Shown here one piece after another: positions 29,168-38,097 of a DNA stretch of 64,000 nucleotides. Source of the stretch: Alteromonas confluentis (GTDB taxonomy: Bacteria > Pseudomonadota > Gammaproteobacteria > Enterobacterales > Alteromonadaceae); assembly GCF_001757105.1 (NCBI RefSeq), contig NZ_MDHN01000034.1, positions 18,944 to 82,943 on the forward strand, read 5' to 3'. A program made the position numbers and the translations under genes. Below the pieces are notes generated by a model, which was not told where the DNA came from, did not search any database, and was given only the letters and a program-made list of their open reading frames with translations. Position 1 is the first letter of the stretch; each line of letters begins with the position of its first letter.

Positions 29168-31252
29168 TCAAGACAAACTGTTGTTCAGATCAGGGAGGAA
29201 CGAATCAGTGGTCTGGGAACTGAGCGGCTCTGGTTTACCGTAATAATACCCTTGTAAGGTATGGCATCCGTGATCAATCAGGAAGTTGGCTTGTTCCAAT
29301 GTTTCCACACCTTCAGCACACACTGTGAGTTTTAGATGTCTTGCCATTTCAAGAATTGTCACCGTGATGAGTTCTGAACGTTGAGAAACGCCGATCTGAC
29401 TCACAAACTGGCGGTCTATTTTGAGGGTGTCGATATTAAACTCGGTGAGATAGCTTAAGGATGAATAGCCTGTACCAAAATCATCCAGTGCGATTTTGCA
29501 TCCGTACGTCCGTAAATCTTCGAAGAACTTATTACCAGCCTGAAAGCTTTTAAGGTAAGCCGACTCGGTGATTTCAAACTCAATGGCACTGGCGCGCTTA
29601 CCTAATAGCTTGATTTTCTCCAGTACAAATCCGGTGACAGAGTCGTCTTTTAAGTCATTGGCAGACAAGTTGAGCGATATCGATGTGGACTCACCATATT
29701 GCCCTAGTATTTGATCGATATCGTTGCAGACTTGCTGCACAACCCACTGCGTAATGGCCGATACCTTGTTGCTTTGTTCGGCGATGGGAATGAACTCTGC
29801 CGGTGATACAATACCGAGGTGTGCATTGTACCAGCGAATTAGTGCTTCGAAAGCGACGATATGACCGGACTGATTCACTTTTGGTTGGTACACCAGGTAA
29901 AATTCATCGTTTTCCAGCGCGCTAATAATGCTGGTGGAAATGCGGATTATCCGGTGGTTGTCGTCCTGCATCATGCGTGTGAACAGGGTGAATTGTCCGC
30001 GTCCATTTCTCTTTGAGTGATACATTGCAATGTCTGCATTACTCATTAATGTGGTGAGGTTATATTCACAGTCTTTCGCCAACGCCACACCAATACTCGC
30101 CCCGGTTTCGAGCCGCCACTGGTCAACAAACTGCTCTTCATTAATAACCGATACTAATCGATTCGCCACTTCTTCAACTTGTTCAAATGTGGTTTCCGCA
30201 GACAGAATTATCACGAACTCATCGCCACCTAAGCGGCCAACAATATCGTCGGCGCGCAGGTTTTCACTAACCAAATCGGCAATTTTACACAGTAGCTTGT
30301 CGCCAACATCGTGACCGAAAGAATCATTAACCATCTTGAAGCCATCGAGGTCGAGGAACAATAGGGCAACATTACTGTTTTCCCGCTTGGCCCGTGATAA
30401 CTCGATGCTCAGGCACTTCATAAGAAACTGGCGGTTCGGCAAACCGGTGAGCGGATCGAAATTCGCCAGCTTCTCCATTTGTTCTTGTTGCCGGGTTAGC
30501 AGTTTGTTTTTCTGTCGATTCAGTTCCGCTTGCTTATTAATATCTGACATCATGCTATTGAAACCGTGAGTCAGAGCTTTGATCTCCGTTTTGCCCTCTA
30601 CATTAACTTCCACGGCGTAGTCCTTGGTTTCTTCAATGCGTCGCATCTCATCGATTAGTTCAAATAGCGGAAGCAGGCTACGCCGTTGCAATTCAATCAC
30701 ACAAAACACGGCGGCAAGCAAAATGAAAATCACGAACGGTACAATGGACGAAATAAAGCGTTGCTGACTCGCTTTTAGTGACTGCTCTATCAAATAGGAG
30801 ATGACAAGCTTGCCCTGGGGAAGAGCAGGGTCGCCGATTATTCTTACCACTCTAATATGGCTTTCTTCTACAAAAAGGCCGTGCTGCAAAGAAAAGAGTT
30901 GTCTATCAAAGGCCGGGCCACTTTCGGTTTGTTGCACCGTATGTTCATCCGACGCACTGCCAACATAAGCGGTGAGTAATTCACCTTCTTGTGAAAAAAC
31001 CTTGGCAAACTCCACGTTGTCGTATTCGTCGAGTTTCAGAAGAATGCTCAGTAAAGAAAATGTGTCCTCCGAACTCGACATAAACGGCAGCAAATCGTTA
31101 GCGAGGTTTTCAGAAAGGGCGTTCAGTTCCTTAGACACAAAATCTTCGTACAACCCTTCGTAAACGCGAATGGAGACCCACATAACCAGTGCGCTGATAA
31201 CTGTAATTGAAATGAGTGTGATGGCCGCAATTTCAGTACGAAGACTCTTCAA
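29168..31252 (-). CDS. Membrane GGDEF-EAL cyclic-di-GMP protein
   Basis: 694 residues, starting with TTG at 31252 six bases after CCGGAG. Membrane helix ~8-30, periplasmic sensor ~31-170, second helix ~172-192 (IVPFVIFILLAAVFCVIEL), a HAMP-like linker, then GGDEF at residues 342-346 (intact, preceded by RLG) and an EAL domain from ~440. The EAL motif (FEALIRW) and DDFGTGYSS loop are intact, so both cyclic-di-GMP synthesis and hydrolysis are possible; which dominates cannot be told. It converges with the porin/PstS-like pair. Confidence 0.93.
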   Translation of the reverse strand: MKSLRTEIAAITLISITVISALVMWVSIRVYEGLYEDFVSKELNALSENLANDLLPFMSSSEDTFSLLSILLKLDEYDNVEFAKVFSQEGELLTAYVGSASDEHTVQQTESGPAFDRQLFSLQHGLFVEESHIRVVRIIGDPALPQGKLVISYLIEQSLKASQQRFISSIVPFVIFILLAAVFCVIELQRRSLLPLFELIDEMRRIEETKDYAVEVNVEGKTEIKALTHGFNSMMSDINKQAELNRQKNKLLTRQQEQMEKLANFDPLTGLPNRQFLMKCLSIELSRAKRENSNVALLFLDLDGFKMVNDSFGHDVGDKLLCKIADLVSENLRADDIVGRLGGDEFVIILSAETTFEQVEEVANRLVSVINEEQFVDQWRLETGASIGVALAKDCEYNLTTLMSNADIAMYHSKRNGRGQFTLFTRMMQDDNHRIIRISTSIISALENDEFYLVYQPKVNQSGHIVAFEALIRWYNAHLGIVSPAEFIPIAEQSNKVSAITQWVVQQVCNDIDQILGQYGESTSISLNLSANDLKDDSVTGFVLEKIKLLGKRASAIEFEITESAYLKSFQAGNKFFEDLRTYGCKIALDDFGTGYSSLSYLTEFNIDTLKIDRQFVSQIGVSQRSELITVTILEMARHLKLTVCAEGVETLEQANFLIDHGCHTLQGYYYGKPEPLSSQTTDSFLPDLNNSLS

Positions 31253-31651
31253 TCTAACTCCGGAGGTAACGCGTTTTATTTTTTATTTATATTTTTCAGT
31301 ATAGTCGGTTGTGCAGGACTCGCCCGAAAGGGTGACTTTTTAATCGTTAATTTTTTGAGAAACTTAGCCGCGCTAATCCTTAAGGATAATTGTTGTATGT
31401 CTAACAGACAAAAGCGGTGTTTTTAGCAGAATGATTAAAAAATAAACTGGCTATTCCCGTTAACTACTGCTAACATCATTTTTGCCTTTCGAAGGTTCTA
31501 TTCAATTTGTAATGCTATATCTTTAAGTTCTTTGTAAGTATTCCAAGCATCACTTCCAGAAATCTACAGATCTACGCTTGTTCCAAACCTGATAGCCCTT
31601 CTGTGCATCATGGGTTTTTTGCCCACAATTTTTAAATTTCTGGAGTATTTT
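31253..31651. other. Upstream region of the cold-shock gene
   Basis: About 400 AT-rich bases. It probably includes the long 5' untranslated leader usual for cspA-type mRNAs and the promoter of the divergent GGDEF-EAL gene. I could not place the promoters with confidence. No other gene was seen. Confidence 0.45.
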
Positions 31652-31861
31652 ATGTCTACAGCAACTGGTACTGTAAAGTGGTTTGACGAATCTAAAGGTT
31701 TTGGTTTTATTTCTCAGGCTGACGGCGGCAAAGATGTATTCGTACACTTCCGTGCGATCAAATCTGACGGTTTCCGTACTCTGACTGAAGGTCAGTCTGT
31801 ACAGTTCAGCATTGAACAAGGCAACAAAGGTCCGCAAGCTGCTGACGTTGTTGTACTTTAA
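31652..31861 (+). CDS. CspA-family cold-shock protein
   Basis: 69 residues from ATG 31652, with TGGAG eight bases upstream. A single cold-shock domain with both RNA-binding motifs: RNP1 KGFGFI (residues ~18-23) and RNP2 DVFVHF (~31-36). [12 protein letters not shown] and [21 protein letters not shown] are nearly the family consensus. It binds single-stranded RNA and DNA and melts mRNA structure. A strong terminator follows, and the DEAD-box RhlE helicase gene comes next on the same strand, a pairing that suits cold-adapted RNA handling. Confidence 0.97.
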   Translation: MSTATGTVKWFDESKGFGFISQADGGKDVFVHFRAIKSDGFRTLTEGQSVQFSIEQGNKGPQAADVVVL

Positions 31862-31885
31862 TTAAGTCACCACTTAATTAAAATT

Positions 31886-31914
31886 ACGGGAGCTCTGGTG
31901 AGCTCCCGTTTTTC
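31886..31914 (+). terminator. Terminator of the cold-shock gene
   Basis: Ten-base GC-rich arms 31886-31895 and 31900-31909 with loop TGGT, then TTTTT. Confidence 0.9.
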
Positions 31915-31958
31915 TTTCGTAATACCCTTCTTCTATATCTATTTTCTTTGAGGTTTAC

Positions 31959-33269
31959 ATGCAGTTTTCCCAACTGGGCTTAAGCGCGCCGTTACTTAAA
32001 GCGGTCACCGCTCTCGGTTATACAACTCCGTCTCCCATTCAGGAGCAGGCGATTCCGGTTATTTTGTCTGGTAAAGATGTGCTGGCAGCCGCTCAGACCG
32101 GTACTGGTAAAACCGCAGGCTTTGCCCTACCCATTATGGAAAAACTGGCAGCAAGTAATAAGCCTCGTGGGAACAGCGTACGCGCACTTATCCTGACGCC
32201 CACCCGTGAACTGGCGGCGCAGGTTGAAGATAATATTCGAGGATTCAATCAATTCCTGAATCTGAAATCCACCGTGGTATTTGGTGGTGTAGGAATTAAC
32301 CCGCAAATGAAACGACTGCGTGGCGGCAGCGACATCCTGGTGGCCACACCGGGCCGTTTGCTCGACCTGTATCAGCAAAACGCAGTGAAATTCGACCAGC
32401 TTGAAGTATTGGTACTGGATGAAGCCGATCGTATGCTCGATATGGGCTTTATTCATGATATTAAGCGTGTGCTGAAATTGCTGCCGGCAAAACGTCAGAA
32501 TTTGATGTTCTCTGCGACGTTTAACCCAACAGTAACCGCACTGGCAGAATCCATTACGCAGTCGCCGGTTAAGATATCGGTGACGCCGCCGAACACGACG
32601 GTGGAAGAAGTGCAGCAGCGAATCGTGAATGTGGACAAAACCCAGAAAGTGGGTGCTCTTACTGCATTAATAAAACGTAATGCATGGTCGCAGACGCTGG
32701 TTTTCTCCCGTACAAAACATGGCGCAAACCGTATTGCCGACAAACTCACACGTTCTGGTATTCCCAGCGCCGCTATTCACGGTAACAAGAGTCAGGGGGC
32801 CCGCACCCGCGCACTGGCCGAATTTAAAGACGGTACAGTAAAAGCGCTGATTGCCACCGATATTGCTGCCCGCGGTATAGATATTGCCCAGTTGCCTGTG
32901 GTGGTGAACGTGGATCTGCCTAACACGGCGGCCGACTATGTTCACCGCATTGGCCGTACCGGTCGTGCCGGTGCCAGCGGTCAGGCATGGTCACTGGTCA
33001 GCGCTGATGAGCTGCAGGAGCTGAAAGACGTGGAAACACTCATTCAACAGCTACTGCCAAGAGAAACCCTGGAAGGGTTTGAACCGTCGGCAAAACTGGC
33101 TGAAACCAAGCTTTCTGCGCCGAAAAAAACCAAAAAACCAAAGAAACCGAAACAACCTGGGGTAAAGAAAGAGGGCAGTGAAAAGCGCGCTGACAATGCT
33201 AGACCAGCACGTCGCAAACCGGCTCGCAGACGCCCGCAGCGTGCGGCTACTGGTTCGCACGCCAACTAA
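31959..33269 (+). CDS. rhlE: DEAD-box ATP-dependent RNA helicase, RhlE-type
   Basis: 436 residues. Motifs in order: Q motif ([14 protein letters not shown]), [10 protein letters not shown] near 45, Ia PTRELAAQ, Ib TPGRLLD, II DEAD in [12 protein letters not shown] near 150, [29 protein letters not shown] near 335. The C-terminal ~70 residues are Lys/Arg-rich ([23 protein letters not shown]), the usual unstructured RNA-binding tail. It unwinds short RNA duplexes in ribosome assembly or mRNA decay. It follows the cold-shock gene after a terminator. Start directly after TTTGAGGTTTAC. Confidence 0.93.
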   Translation: MQFSQLGLSAPLLKAVTALGYTTPSPIQEQAIPVILSGKDVLAAAQTGTGKTAGFALPIMEKLAASNKPRGNSVRALILTPTRELAAQVEDNIRGFNQFLNLKSTVVFGGVGINPQMKRLRGGSDILVATPGRLLDLYQQNAVKFDQLEVLVLDEADRMLDMGFIHDIKRVLKLLPAKRQNLMFSATFNPTVTALAESITQSPVKISVTPPNTTVEEVQQRIVNVDKTQKVGALTALIKRNAWSQTLVFSRTKHGANRIADKLTRSGIPSAAIHGNKSQGARTRALAEFKDGTVKALIATDIAARGIDIAQLPVVVNVDLPNTAADYVHRIGRTGRAGASGQAWSLVSADELQELKDVETLIQQLLPRETLEGFEPSAKLAETKLSAPKKTKKPKKPKQPGVKKEGSEKRADNARPARRKPARRRPQRAATGSHAN

Positions 33270-33325
33270 ATTAGTGTATAGTGCGTGGCCTGAAATTTAG
33301 TCAGTAACCCTTTCCAGAGATCTCT

Positions 33326-35059
33326 ATGAGCGGACAAATCGATACCCAGTCTTTGATTGCCTCTATGGGCGATGTCGTCGGACAAAGCTATCTGCTAACC
33401 GATACCGAGAAAAAACAGCCTTACACCAAAGGATTCCGGTTTGGCTCAGGCGAAGCCCTCGCCGTAGTGCGACCTGCAACCTTGGTTGAAATCTGGAAAG
33501 TACTGAAACTGTGTGTAGAAGCCGATGTCGCGGTTATTATGCAAGCTGCAAACACCGGTCTTACCGGTGGCTCTACGCCAGACGGCAAAGACTACGACAG
33601 GCCGCTAGTGATCATCAGCACCATGCGTATCGACCAAATTCAGCTTATCGATGAAGGTAAGCAGATTGTTGGTCTGGCGGGCAGCACGCTGTTTGGTCTG
33701 GAAGAAAAACTGGCACCCTATGGTCGTGAACCCCATTCGGTGATTGGTTCATCCTGTATCGGTGCTTCCATCGTGGGTGGTATTTGTAACAACTCTGGTG
33801 GTGCGCTGGTAAAACGTGGTCCGGCATACACTGAATTGTCGTTGTTCGCGCAAATCGATGAGAGCGGCAATCTGTCACTGGTGAATAACCTCGGCATTGA
33901 ACTGGGCGATTCGCCGGAGGAAATACTCGCTAATCTGGAACAGCAAAATTATGCTGCCGAAAACGTACAGTTCCCAGCACTGCGTGCATCAGACAATGAA
34001 TATGATGAGCGTGTACGGGATGTGGATTCTGACACACCGTCACGTTTCAACAACGATGGTCGTCGCCTGCACGAAGCCTCAGGCTGTGCCGGAAAGCTGG
34101 CCGTATTCGCTGTGCGTCTGGATACGTTTCCTATTCCTGATAAGAAGCAGGTGTTCTACGTAGGGTCGAATGATTCTGCGATGTTCACTAAAATCCGCCG
34201 CGATATTCTGTCTACTTTCAAAAACCTGCCTGATTCCGGCGAGTATCTGCACCGGGATTGTTACGATGTGTCCCGTAAGTACGGCAAAGACATGTTTATT
34301 GTGATCAATAAACTGGGCGCGAAGTTTATTCCTAAACTATTTGCGTTTAAGCGTAAGTTCGATGCATTTACCGACAAATTTGGCTTTTTGCCGAACAAAA
34401 TGTCTGATCGCGTGATGCAATATATGAGCTATCTGTTCCCAGGGCATCTGCCAGCGCGCATGGAAGTGTACCGCGATAAATATCAGCATCACTGGATTCT
34501 GGAAATGAGTAACGACGGCGTAGACGAAGCCCGCGCGTATCTCACCGAGTTCTTTAAAACCAACGAAGGCAGTTTCTTCGAATGTACCGAAGATGAAGCC
34601 GACAAAGCGATTCTTCACCGCTTCGTGGCGGGTGGTGCCATTGGCCGTTATCACATCATGAACAGTAAAGATGTCGGCGCCATGATGACCATCGATGTGG
34701 CGTTACGTCGTAACGATCCGGACTGGTTTGAAGTGCTGCCAGAAGAGATTGATGAGCAAATCGACACCAAACTCTACTATGGTCACCTGTTCTGCCACGT
34801 TATGCACCAGAACTACGTGCTGAAAAAAGGTGTAGACGCGAAGAAGCTGAAAAACCAGATCCTCGATACCTTCGATGCACGCAATGCGGAATATCCTGCT
34901 GAGCACAACGTAGGGCACGAGTATTTCGCGAAAGACGCATTGAAGTCTTTCTACCGCTCGTTAGATCCGACGAACAGTTTCAACCCGGGCATTGGTAAAA
35001 CCACCAAGCTGAAAAACTGGGCAGAGCATTCCGACAGTTGCTGTGGCGGACACGATTAA
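33326..35059 (+). CDS. dld: Quinone-dependent D-lactate dehydrogenase
   Basis: 577 residues, near the 571 of E. coli Dld. N-terminal FAD-binding PCMH-type domain with VIMQAANTGLTGGSTPDG (~70-90) and SCIGASIVGGICNNSGGALV (~148-170), then the membrane-binding and C-terminal catalytic domain (HRFVAGGAIGRYH; GHEYFAKDALKSFYRSLDPTNSFNPGIGKT). It is a peripheral inner-membrane flavoprotein that oxidises D-lactate to pyruvate and passes electrons to quinone. It is monocistronic, with its own terminator. It supplies reduced quinol that the CyoABCD oxidase encoded elsewhere in this window can use. Confidence 0.96.
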   Translation: MSGQIDTQSLIASMGDVVGQSYLLTDTEKKQPYTKGFRFGSGEALAVVRPATLVEIWKVLKLCVEADVAVIMQAANTGLTGGSTPDGKDYDRPLVIISTMRIDQIQLIDEGKQIVGLAGSTLFGLEEKLAPYGREPHSVIGSSCIGASIVGGICNNSGGALVKRGPAYTELSLFAQIDESGNLSLVNNLGIELGDSPEEILANLEQQNYAAENVQFPALRASDNEYDERVRDVDSDTPSRFNNDGRRLHEASGCAGKLAVFAVRLDTFPIPDKKQVFYVGSNDSAMFTKIRRDILSTFKNLPDSGEYLHRDCYDVSRKYGKDMFIVINKLGAKFIPKLFAFKRKFDAFTDKFGFLPNKMSDRVMQYMSYLFPGHLPARMEVYRDKYQHHWILEMSNDGVDEARAYLTEFFKTNEGSFFECTEDEADKAILHRFVAGGAIGRYHIMNSKDVGAMMTIDVALRRNDPDWFEVLPEEIDEQIDTKLYYGHLFCHVMHQNYVLKKGVDAKKLKNQILDTFDARNAEYPAEHNVGHEYFAKDALKSFYRSLDPTNSFNPGIGKTTKLKNWAEHSDSCCGGHD

Positions 35060-35088
35060 GCAAATCCGTTTACGCAAATGAACAAACA

Positions 35089-35117
35089 AAAGGCGAACTA
35101 TCAGGTTCGCCTTTTTT
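35089..35117 (+). terminator. Terminator of dld
   Basis: Arms 35089-35098 and 35105-35114 (AAAGGCGAAC and complement) with a six-base loop, then T run. Confidence 0.88.
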
Positions 35118-35144
35118 GTCTGCCTATCTGGCCGCTAAGCGGGG

Positions 35145-35561
35145 TTAGACCATCAGTGAGTCGTGAACTACCACCTTTTCCCACAGCCCGGAGCACTCCT
35201 CTACAAACTTTAAATGTAATGGATGGGTTTGGTAGGCATCCTGATCTTCGGTGTTGTTAAACATCATCAGCTCAGAAACGTGGAAGCTGTTATCAACCAC
35301 ATCACGCACCATGGTGGATGCGGGGACGCCAACGAACAGTTTCTGCACTTGAGGAATGCCTTCCAGCGTTTTTAACCCTGCAATGAGCTTGTCTCGATCG
35401 CTTTGAGATTCAGGATTGGCAAGCCAAAAGTAAACCATATGATGCACTTTCGGCGTCTTGTGACCGTCTGGTGAGGCTGTGGCTGAGGCAGGTAACGCAG
35501 CAGTAACCGCCAGGGCACCGCCCGTTGTCATTAATTTTCGGCGTGTAATATCGGTCATCAT
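35145..35561 (-). CDS. Tat-exported Dabb (stress-responsive A/B barrel) protein
   Basis: 138 residues. The N-terminus carries a twin-arginine motif (TRRKLMTTGGALAV) followed by a weakly hydrophobic segment and ASA cleavage-type sequence near 26-28. The mature part is a dimeric alpha+beta barrel of the Dabb family: VHHMVYFWLANPES, LKTLEGIPQVQKLFVGVPAS, HVSELMMFNNTEDQDAYQTHPLHLKFVEE. Dabb proteins are usually cytosolic and of poorly known function, so export of a folded member is unusual. The start could instead be ATG 35558, one codon later. Confidence 0.87.
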   Translation of the reverse strand: MMTDITRRKLMTTGGALAVTAALPASATASPDGHKTPKVHHMVYFWLANPESQSDRDKLIAGLKTLEGIPQVQKLFVGVPASTMVRDVVDNSFHVSELMMFNNTEDQDAYQTHPLHLKFVEECSGLWEKVVVHDSLMV

Positions 35562-35804
35562 TGTTCCTTATTATTGGCTCCTGGCGTTTAGAGGTACTCT
35601 TGGCTACAAGTCTAAACGCCTTAAATTTCACCTAGCCTGCGTTTTTTCACTACCTTTCGCAATACTAACGAGGCAAACTGGTGATTCATCGACATAAATG
35701 GTCGTTGGGATAAAATTTTATTATCGTAAAAACGAAGATAAAGCTTTACGACAAATATAAATGCAGTTAAAAAGCCGCGTAAAGAAAAACCATATGGTGC
35801 TTTA
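35562..35804. other. Divergent intergenic region, Dabb / mscS
   Basis: About 240 AT-rich bases that must hold both promoters. No gene or RNA element was recognised. Confidence 0.4.
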
Positions 35805-37124
35805 ATGGAAAACCTTGTTTCATCGATTCAAAATTACTATCAGCAAGCGCTGGAGCAAATACTCAGCCCCACGTTTCTGTATCAGGTAGGTGCACTGCTA
35901 ATCATTTATCTGGTTGGCTGGCTGGCATCACGGAAAGTGCGGGATTTGTTCCCCATGACCCGGAACGAACCCCAATCCGGGGCGCACTCTCTTCAAACGT
36001 TCGTATACCGGCTGGGGGGGACGCTGTTTCCAGTTTTCACCATTACCTTATTGAAGTTAACGAGTGTGCTGGGTAAACAATATCAGCTTGATGCCTGGTT
36101 GCTTGAAATCGCCATGATCATCGCGGTGATGCTGTTCTTAAACTCGATAATCAGTAACTTTGTGGTTAACAAGGGAATTGCCGCTTTCCTGCGCTGGATT
36201 GGTCTGCCCATTGTGTTTCTGCACTTAATTGATGTATTGCCGAAAGTCATTGGCGCACTGGAAACCGTTTCGTTTTCAGTGGGCAACGTTGATATTTCTG
36301 CTTATGGCATTCTTCGCGTTCTGGTGTTTGGTATTCTGCTGTTCTGGCTTGGCCGCGCTTCCAACAATATGGGTAAAGATATTATCCGTAATCAGAAGAA
36401 GCTGGATGTTTCTACCAAAGAGGTATTTGCCAAGCTGTTCGAAGTGGCGCTGTTCTGCGTTATCTTCCTGCTGTTACTGAACATCATGGGCATTAATCTT
36501 ACAGCACTGGCGGTATTTGGTGGTGCTGTGGGTGTGGGTCTTGGTCTTGGTTTACAGTCCATCGCGTCGAACTTTATCTCGGGTATCATCATTCTGCTCG
36601 ATCGCTCGCTGACGGTGGGTGATTACGTGGAATTAGACGATGGCAGTAAAGGTTTCGTTCGTGAATTCAAAATGCGCTATGCCGTGCTTGAAACCTATGA
36701 CGGCAAAGACATTCTGGTACCAAATGAAAAGTTCATTAACTCGCTACTGGTTAACTGGACCCACAAAGACTCGAAGCAGCGCTATCGTATTGATTTCTCT
36801 GTAGCCTACAGAACGGATATTCGCTCAATGGTGGAAATCATTAAAGACGCCGTATCTGAACATCCGCAAGTGATCAGCGGTGATGACGTAGCGGTTGAAT
36901 ATCGTCCTGACTGTGAAATTGACAGCTTCGGTGACTCCGGCGTAAACATGTTCGTCGAGTTCTGGATGGAAGGCGTTGATGATGGACAAAACCGGGTAGG
37001 TGGCGACTTACTGCTGATGGTATTCGAAACGCTGCGCGAACACGATATTGAAATTCCGTTCCCGCAACGGGAAGTCCGTGTCATCAACGAAGATGCAATT
37101 AAACTGAGTAACACTACGCCGTAG
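35805..37124 (+). CDS. MscS-family mechanosensitive channel
   Basis: 439 residues. Five hydrophobic segments lie in the N-terminal ~230 residues. They end in the pore helix with glycine/alanine packing typical of MscS TM3 (AVFGGAVGVGLGLGLQSIASNFISG near 236-260), followed by the beta domain (LTVGDYVELDDGSKGFVREF) and the alpha/beta vestibule. Longer than the 286-residue E. coli MscS, with extra N-terminal helices. Opens under membrane tension to release solutes. Confidence 0.93.
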   Translation: MENLVSSIQNYYQQALEQILSPTFLYQVGALLIIYLVGWLASRKVRDLFPMTRNEPQSGAHSLQTFVYRLGGTLFPVFTITLLKLTSVLGKQYQLDAWLLEIAMIIAVMLFLNSIISNFVVNKGIAAFLRWIGLPIVFLHLIDVLPKVIGALETVSFSVGNVDISAYGILRVLVFGILLFWLGRASNNMGKDIIRNQKKLDVSTKEVFAKLFEVALFCVIFLLLLNIMGINLTALAVFGGAVGVGLGLGLQSIASNFISGIIILLDRSLTVGDYVELDDGSKGFVREFKMRYAVLETYDGKDILVPNEKFINSLLVNWTHKDSKQRYRIDFSVAYRTDIRSMVEIIKDAVSEHPQVISGDDVAVEYRPDCEIDSFGDSGVNMFVEFWMEGVDDGQNRVGGDLLLMVFETLREHDIEIPFPQREVRVINEDAIKLSNTTP

Positions 37125-37141
37125 TGATTCAGTGAATAGCC

Positions 37142-37173
37142 AAAGGGCCTGTGAGTTTCACAGGCCCTTTTTT
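37142..37173 (+). terminator. Terminator of the MscS-type gene
   Basis: Thirteen-base perfect arms 37142-37154 and 37158-37170, three-base loop, then a T run. It also sits at the 3' end of the convergent antitoxin gene and may serve both. Confidence 0.88.
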
Positions 37174-37178
37174 TACCT

Positions 37179-37481
37179 TCATGCAATGACTTCTAGTCCT
37201 TTTTTCTCCGCAATGGAGAGCATTTTTAAGGCAGGCCCCCTCGGGGTACTATCGCCTTGTTCCCATTTTTTGACTAATTTGTCACTAACATTAAAGTACT
37301 GCGCAAATACAGGCTGAGATAGATTGTACTTCAAGCGCAGATTTCTAACTTGCTCCGGTGTAAACGCTTGGACGCTTGTTAAGCATAAAGCGTCGAATTT
37401 GCGCATGGTGGTTTTTTCTATCACACCAGATTTGCGTAGACCCTTAGCTGTTTTATGCACGGACTTAAGAATTTCACTCAT
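37179..37481 (-). CDS. HTH antitoxin of a type II toxin-antitoxin pair (HigA/NadS-like)
   Basis: 100 residues from ATG 37481, preceded by a strong GGGAGGTGATT site. The C-terminal half is an XRE-type helix-turn-helix: FTPEQVRNLRLKYNLSQPVFAQYFNVSDKLVKKWEQGDSTPRG. The N-terminal part (about 1-45) is predicted to hold the toxin-binding helix. It overlaps the upstream toxin gene by 8 bp. Such antitoxins bind their own promoter and neutralise the toxin by direct contact. No other mobile genes flank the pair. Confidence 0.88.
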   Translation of the reverse strand: MSEILKSVHKTAKGLRKSGVIEKTTMRKFDALCLTSVQAFTPEQVRNLRLKYNLSQPVFAQYFNVSDKLVKKWEQGDSTPRGPALKMLSIAEKKGLEVIA

Positions 37482-37860
37482 AATCACCTCCCACGATAAA
37501 TAGTTCACCATCTTCAATCAGCGTATCAATTTCAGCCTGAGTAAAATTTAGAAAAGTCATCGCTATTTCTTTCAGAGCCAACTTTTCACTGGCGCTAATG
37601 TTCGCTTTTGTCTTTTTAGAAAACGCGTAGAGAAAGAAGTACTTGTTACCAATGTTTGCTCCTATGATGGTCCTGTAACCTGCACTTTTTCCTCGATGGC
37701 CGGTCGCTATACGCTTTTTATAGACGTTACCGCCGAGGTCTGCATCGAATAGGCCTGCGGCGATCTCATTACAAGCGTCGACAAGGCTTGTATCGCTCAG
37801 GTTTGTTTTTTTCGTTAAAGACACAAACTCCTTCGTTTTATAAATCAAAGTGTACTCCAA
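37474..37860 (-). CDS. RelE/HigB-type toxin
   Basis: 128 residues. The body fits the RelE/ParE superfamily branch that pairs with NadS/HigA antitoxins: DADLGGNVYKKRIATGHRGKSAGYRTIIGANIGNKYFFLYAFSKKTKANIS. The Lys/Arg-rich KKRIATGHRGKSAGYR segment is the usual active-site strand of ribosome-dependent mRNA endonucleases. The toxin comes first and the antitoxin second, as in higBA. The toxin has a weaker ribosome site than the antitoxin, so less of it should be made. Confidence 0.87.
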   Translation of the reverse strand: MEYTLIYKTKEFVSLTKKTNLSDTSLVDACNEIAAGLFDADLGGNVYKKRIATGHRGKSAGYRTIIGANIGNKYFFLYAFSKKTKANISASEKLALKEIAMTFLNFTQAEIDTLIEDGELFIVGGDYE

Positions 37861-38040
37861 CGGGGTATAGTTTCAAGGTTTTACATTGCAGGGGGAATAT
37901 TTATCTCTGGTGAGCTAACTTATTAGCTGCACTCAAATGAATGCCTAACTCTGAACAAAAGAGAAAGTACTTAGAGGAAAATATTGGCAGCATGCCGAAG
38001 GAAGCGAAACTGGACTGAATAACGGAAGTATTTTAGAAGC

Positions 38041-38068
38041 AAAAAAGCCTGTGACTATGCACAGGCTT
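38041..38068 (-). terminator. Terminator of the CoA-transferase gene
   Basis: Nine-base arms 38045-38053 and 38060-38068; on the minus strand the stem is followed by a run of T (38041-38046). Confidence 0.82.
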
Positions 38069-38097
38069 CCTCTAAGAAAAACATGACTATTTAGCTG

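Noticed and set aside
31550..31837. Minus-strand frame covering the cold-shock gene
   Set aside because: Antisense shadow of the cold-shock coding sequence with no independent evidence.
37179..37860. Prophage or genomic-island remnant around the toxin-antitoxin pair
   Set aside because: No integrase, transposase, tRNA edge or repeat nearby; neighbours are ordinary chromosomal genes.
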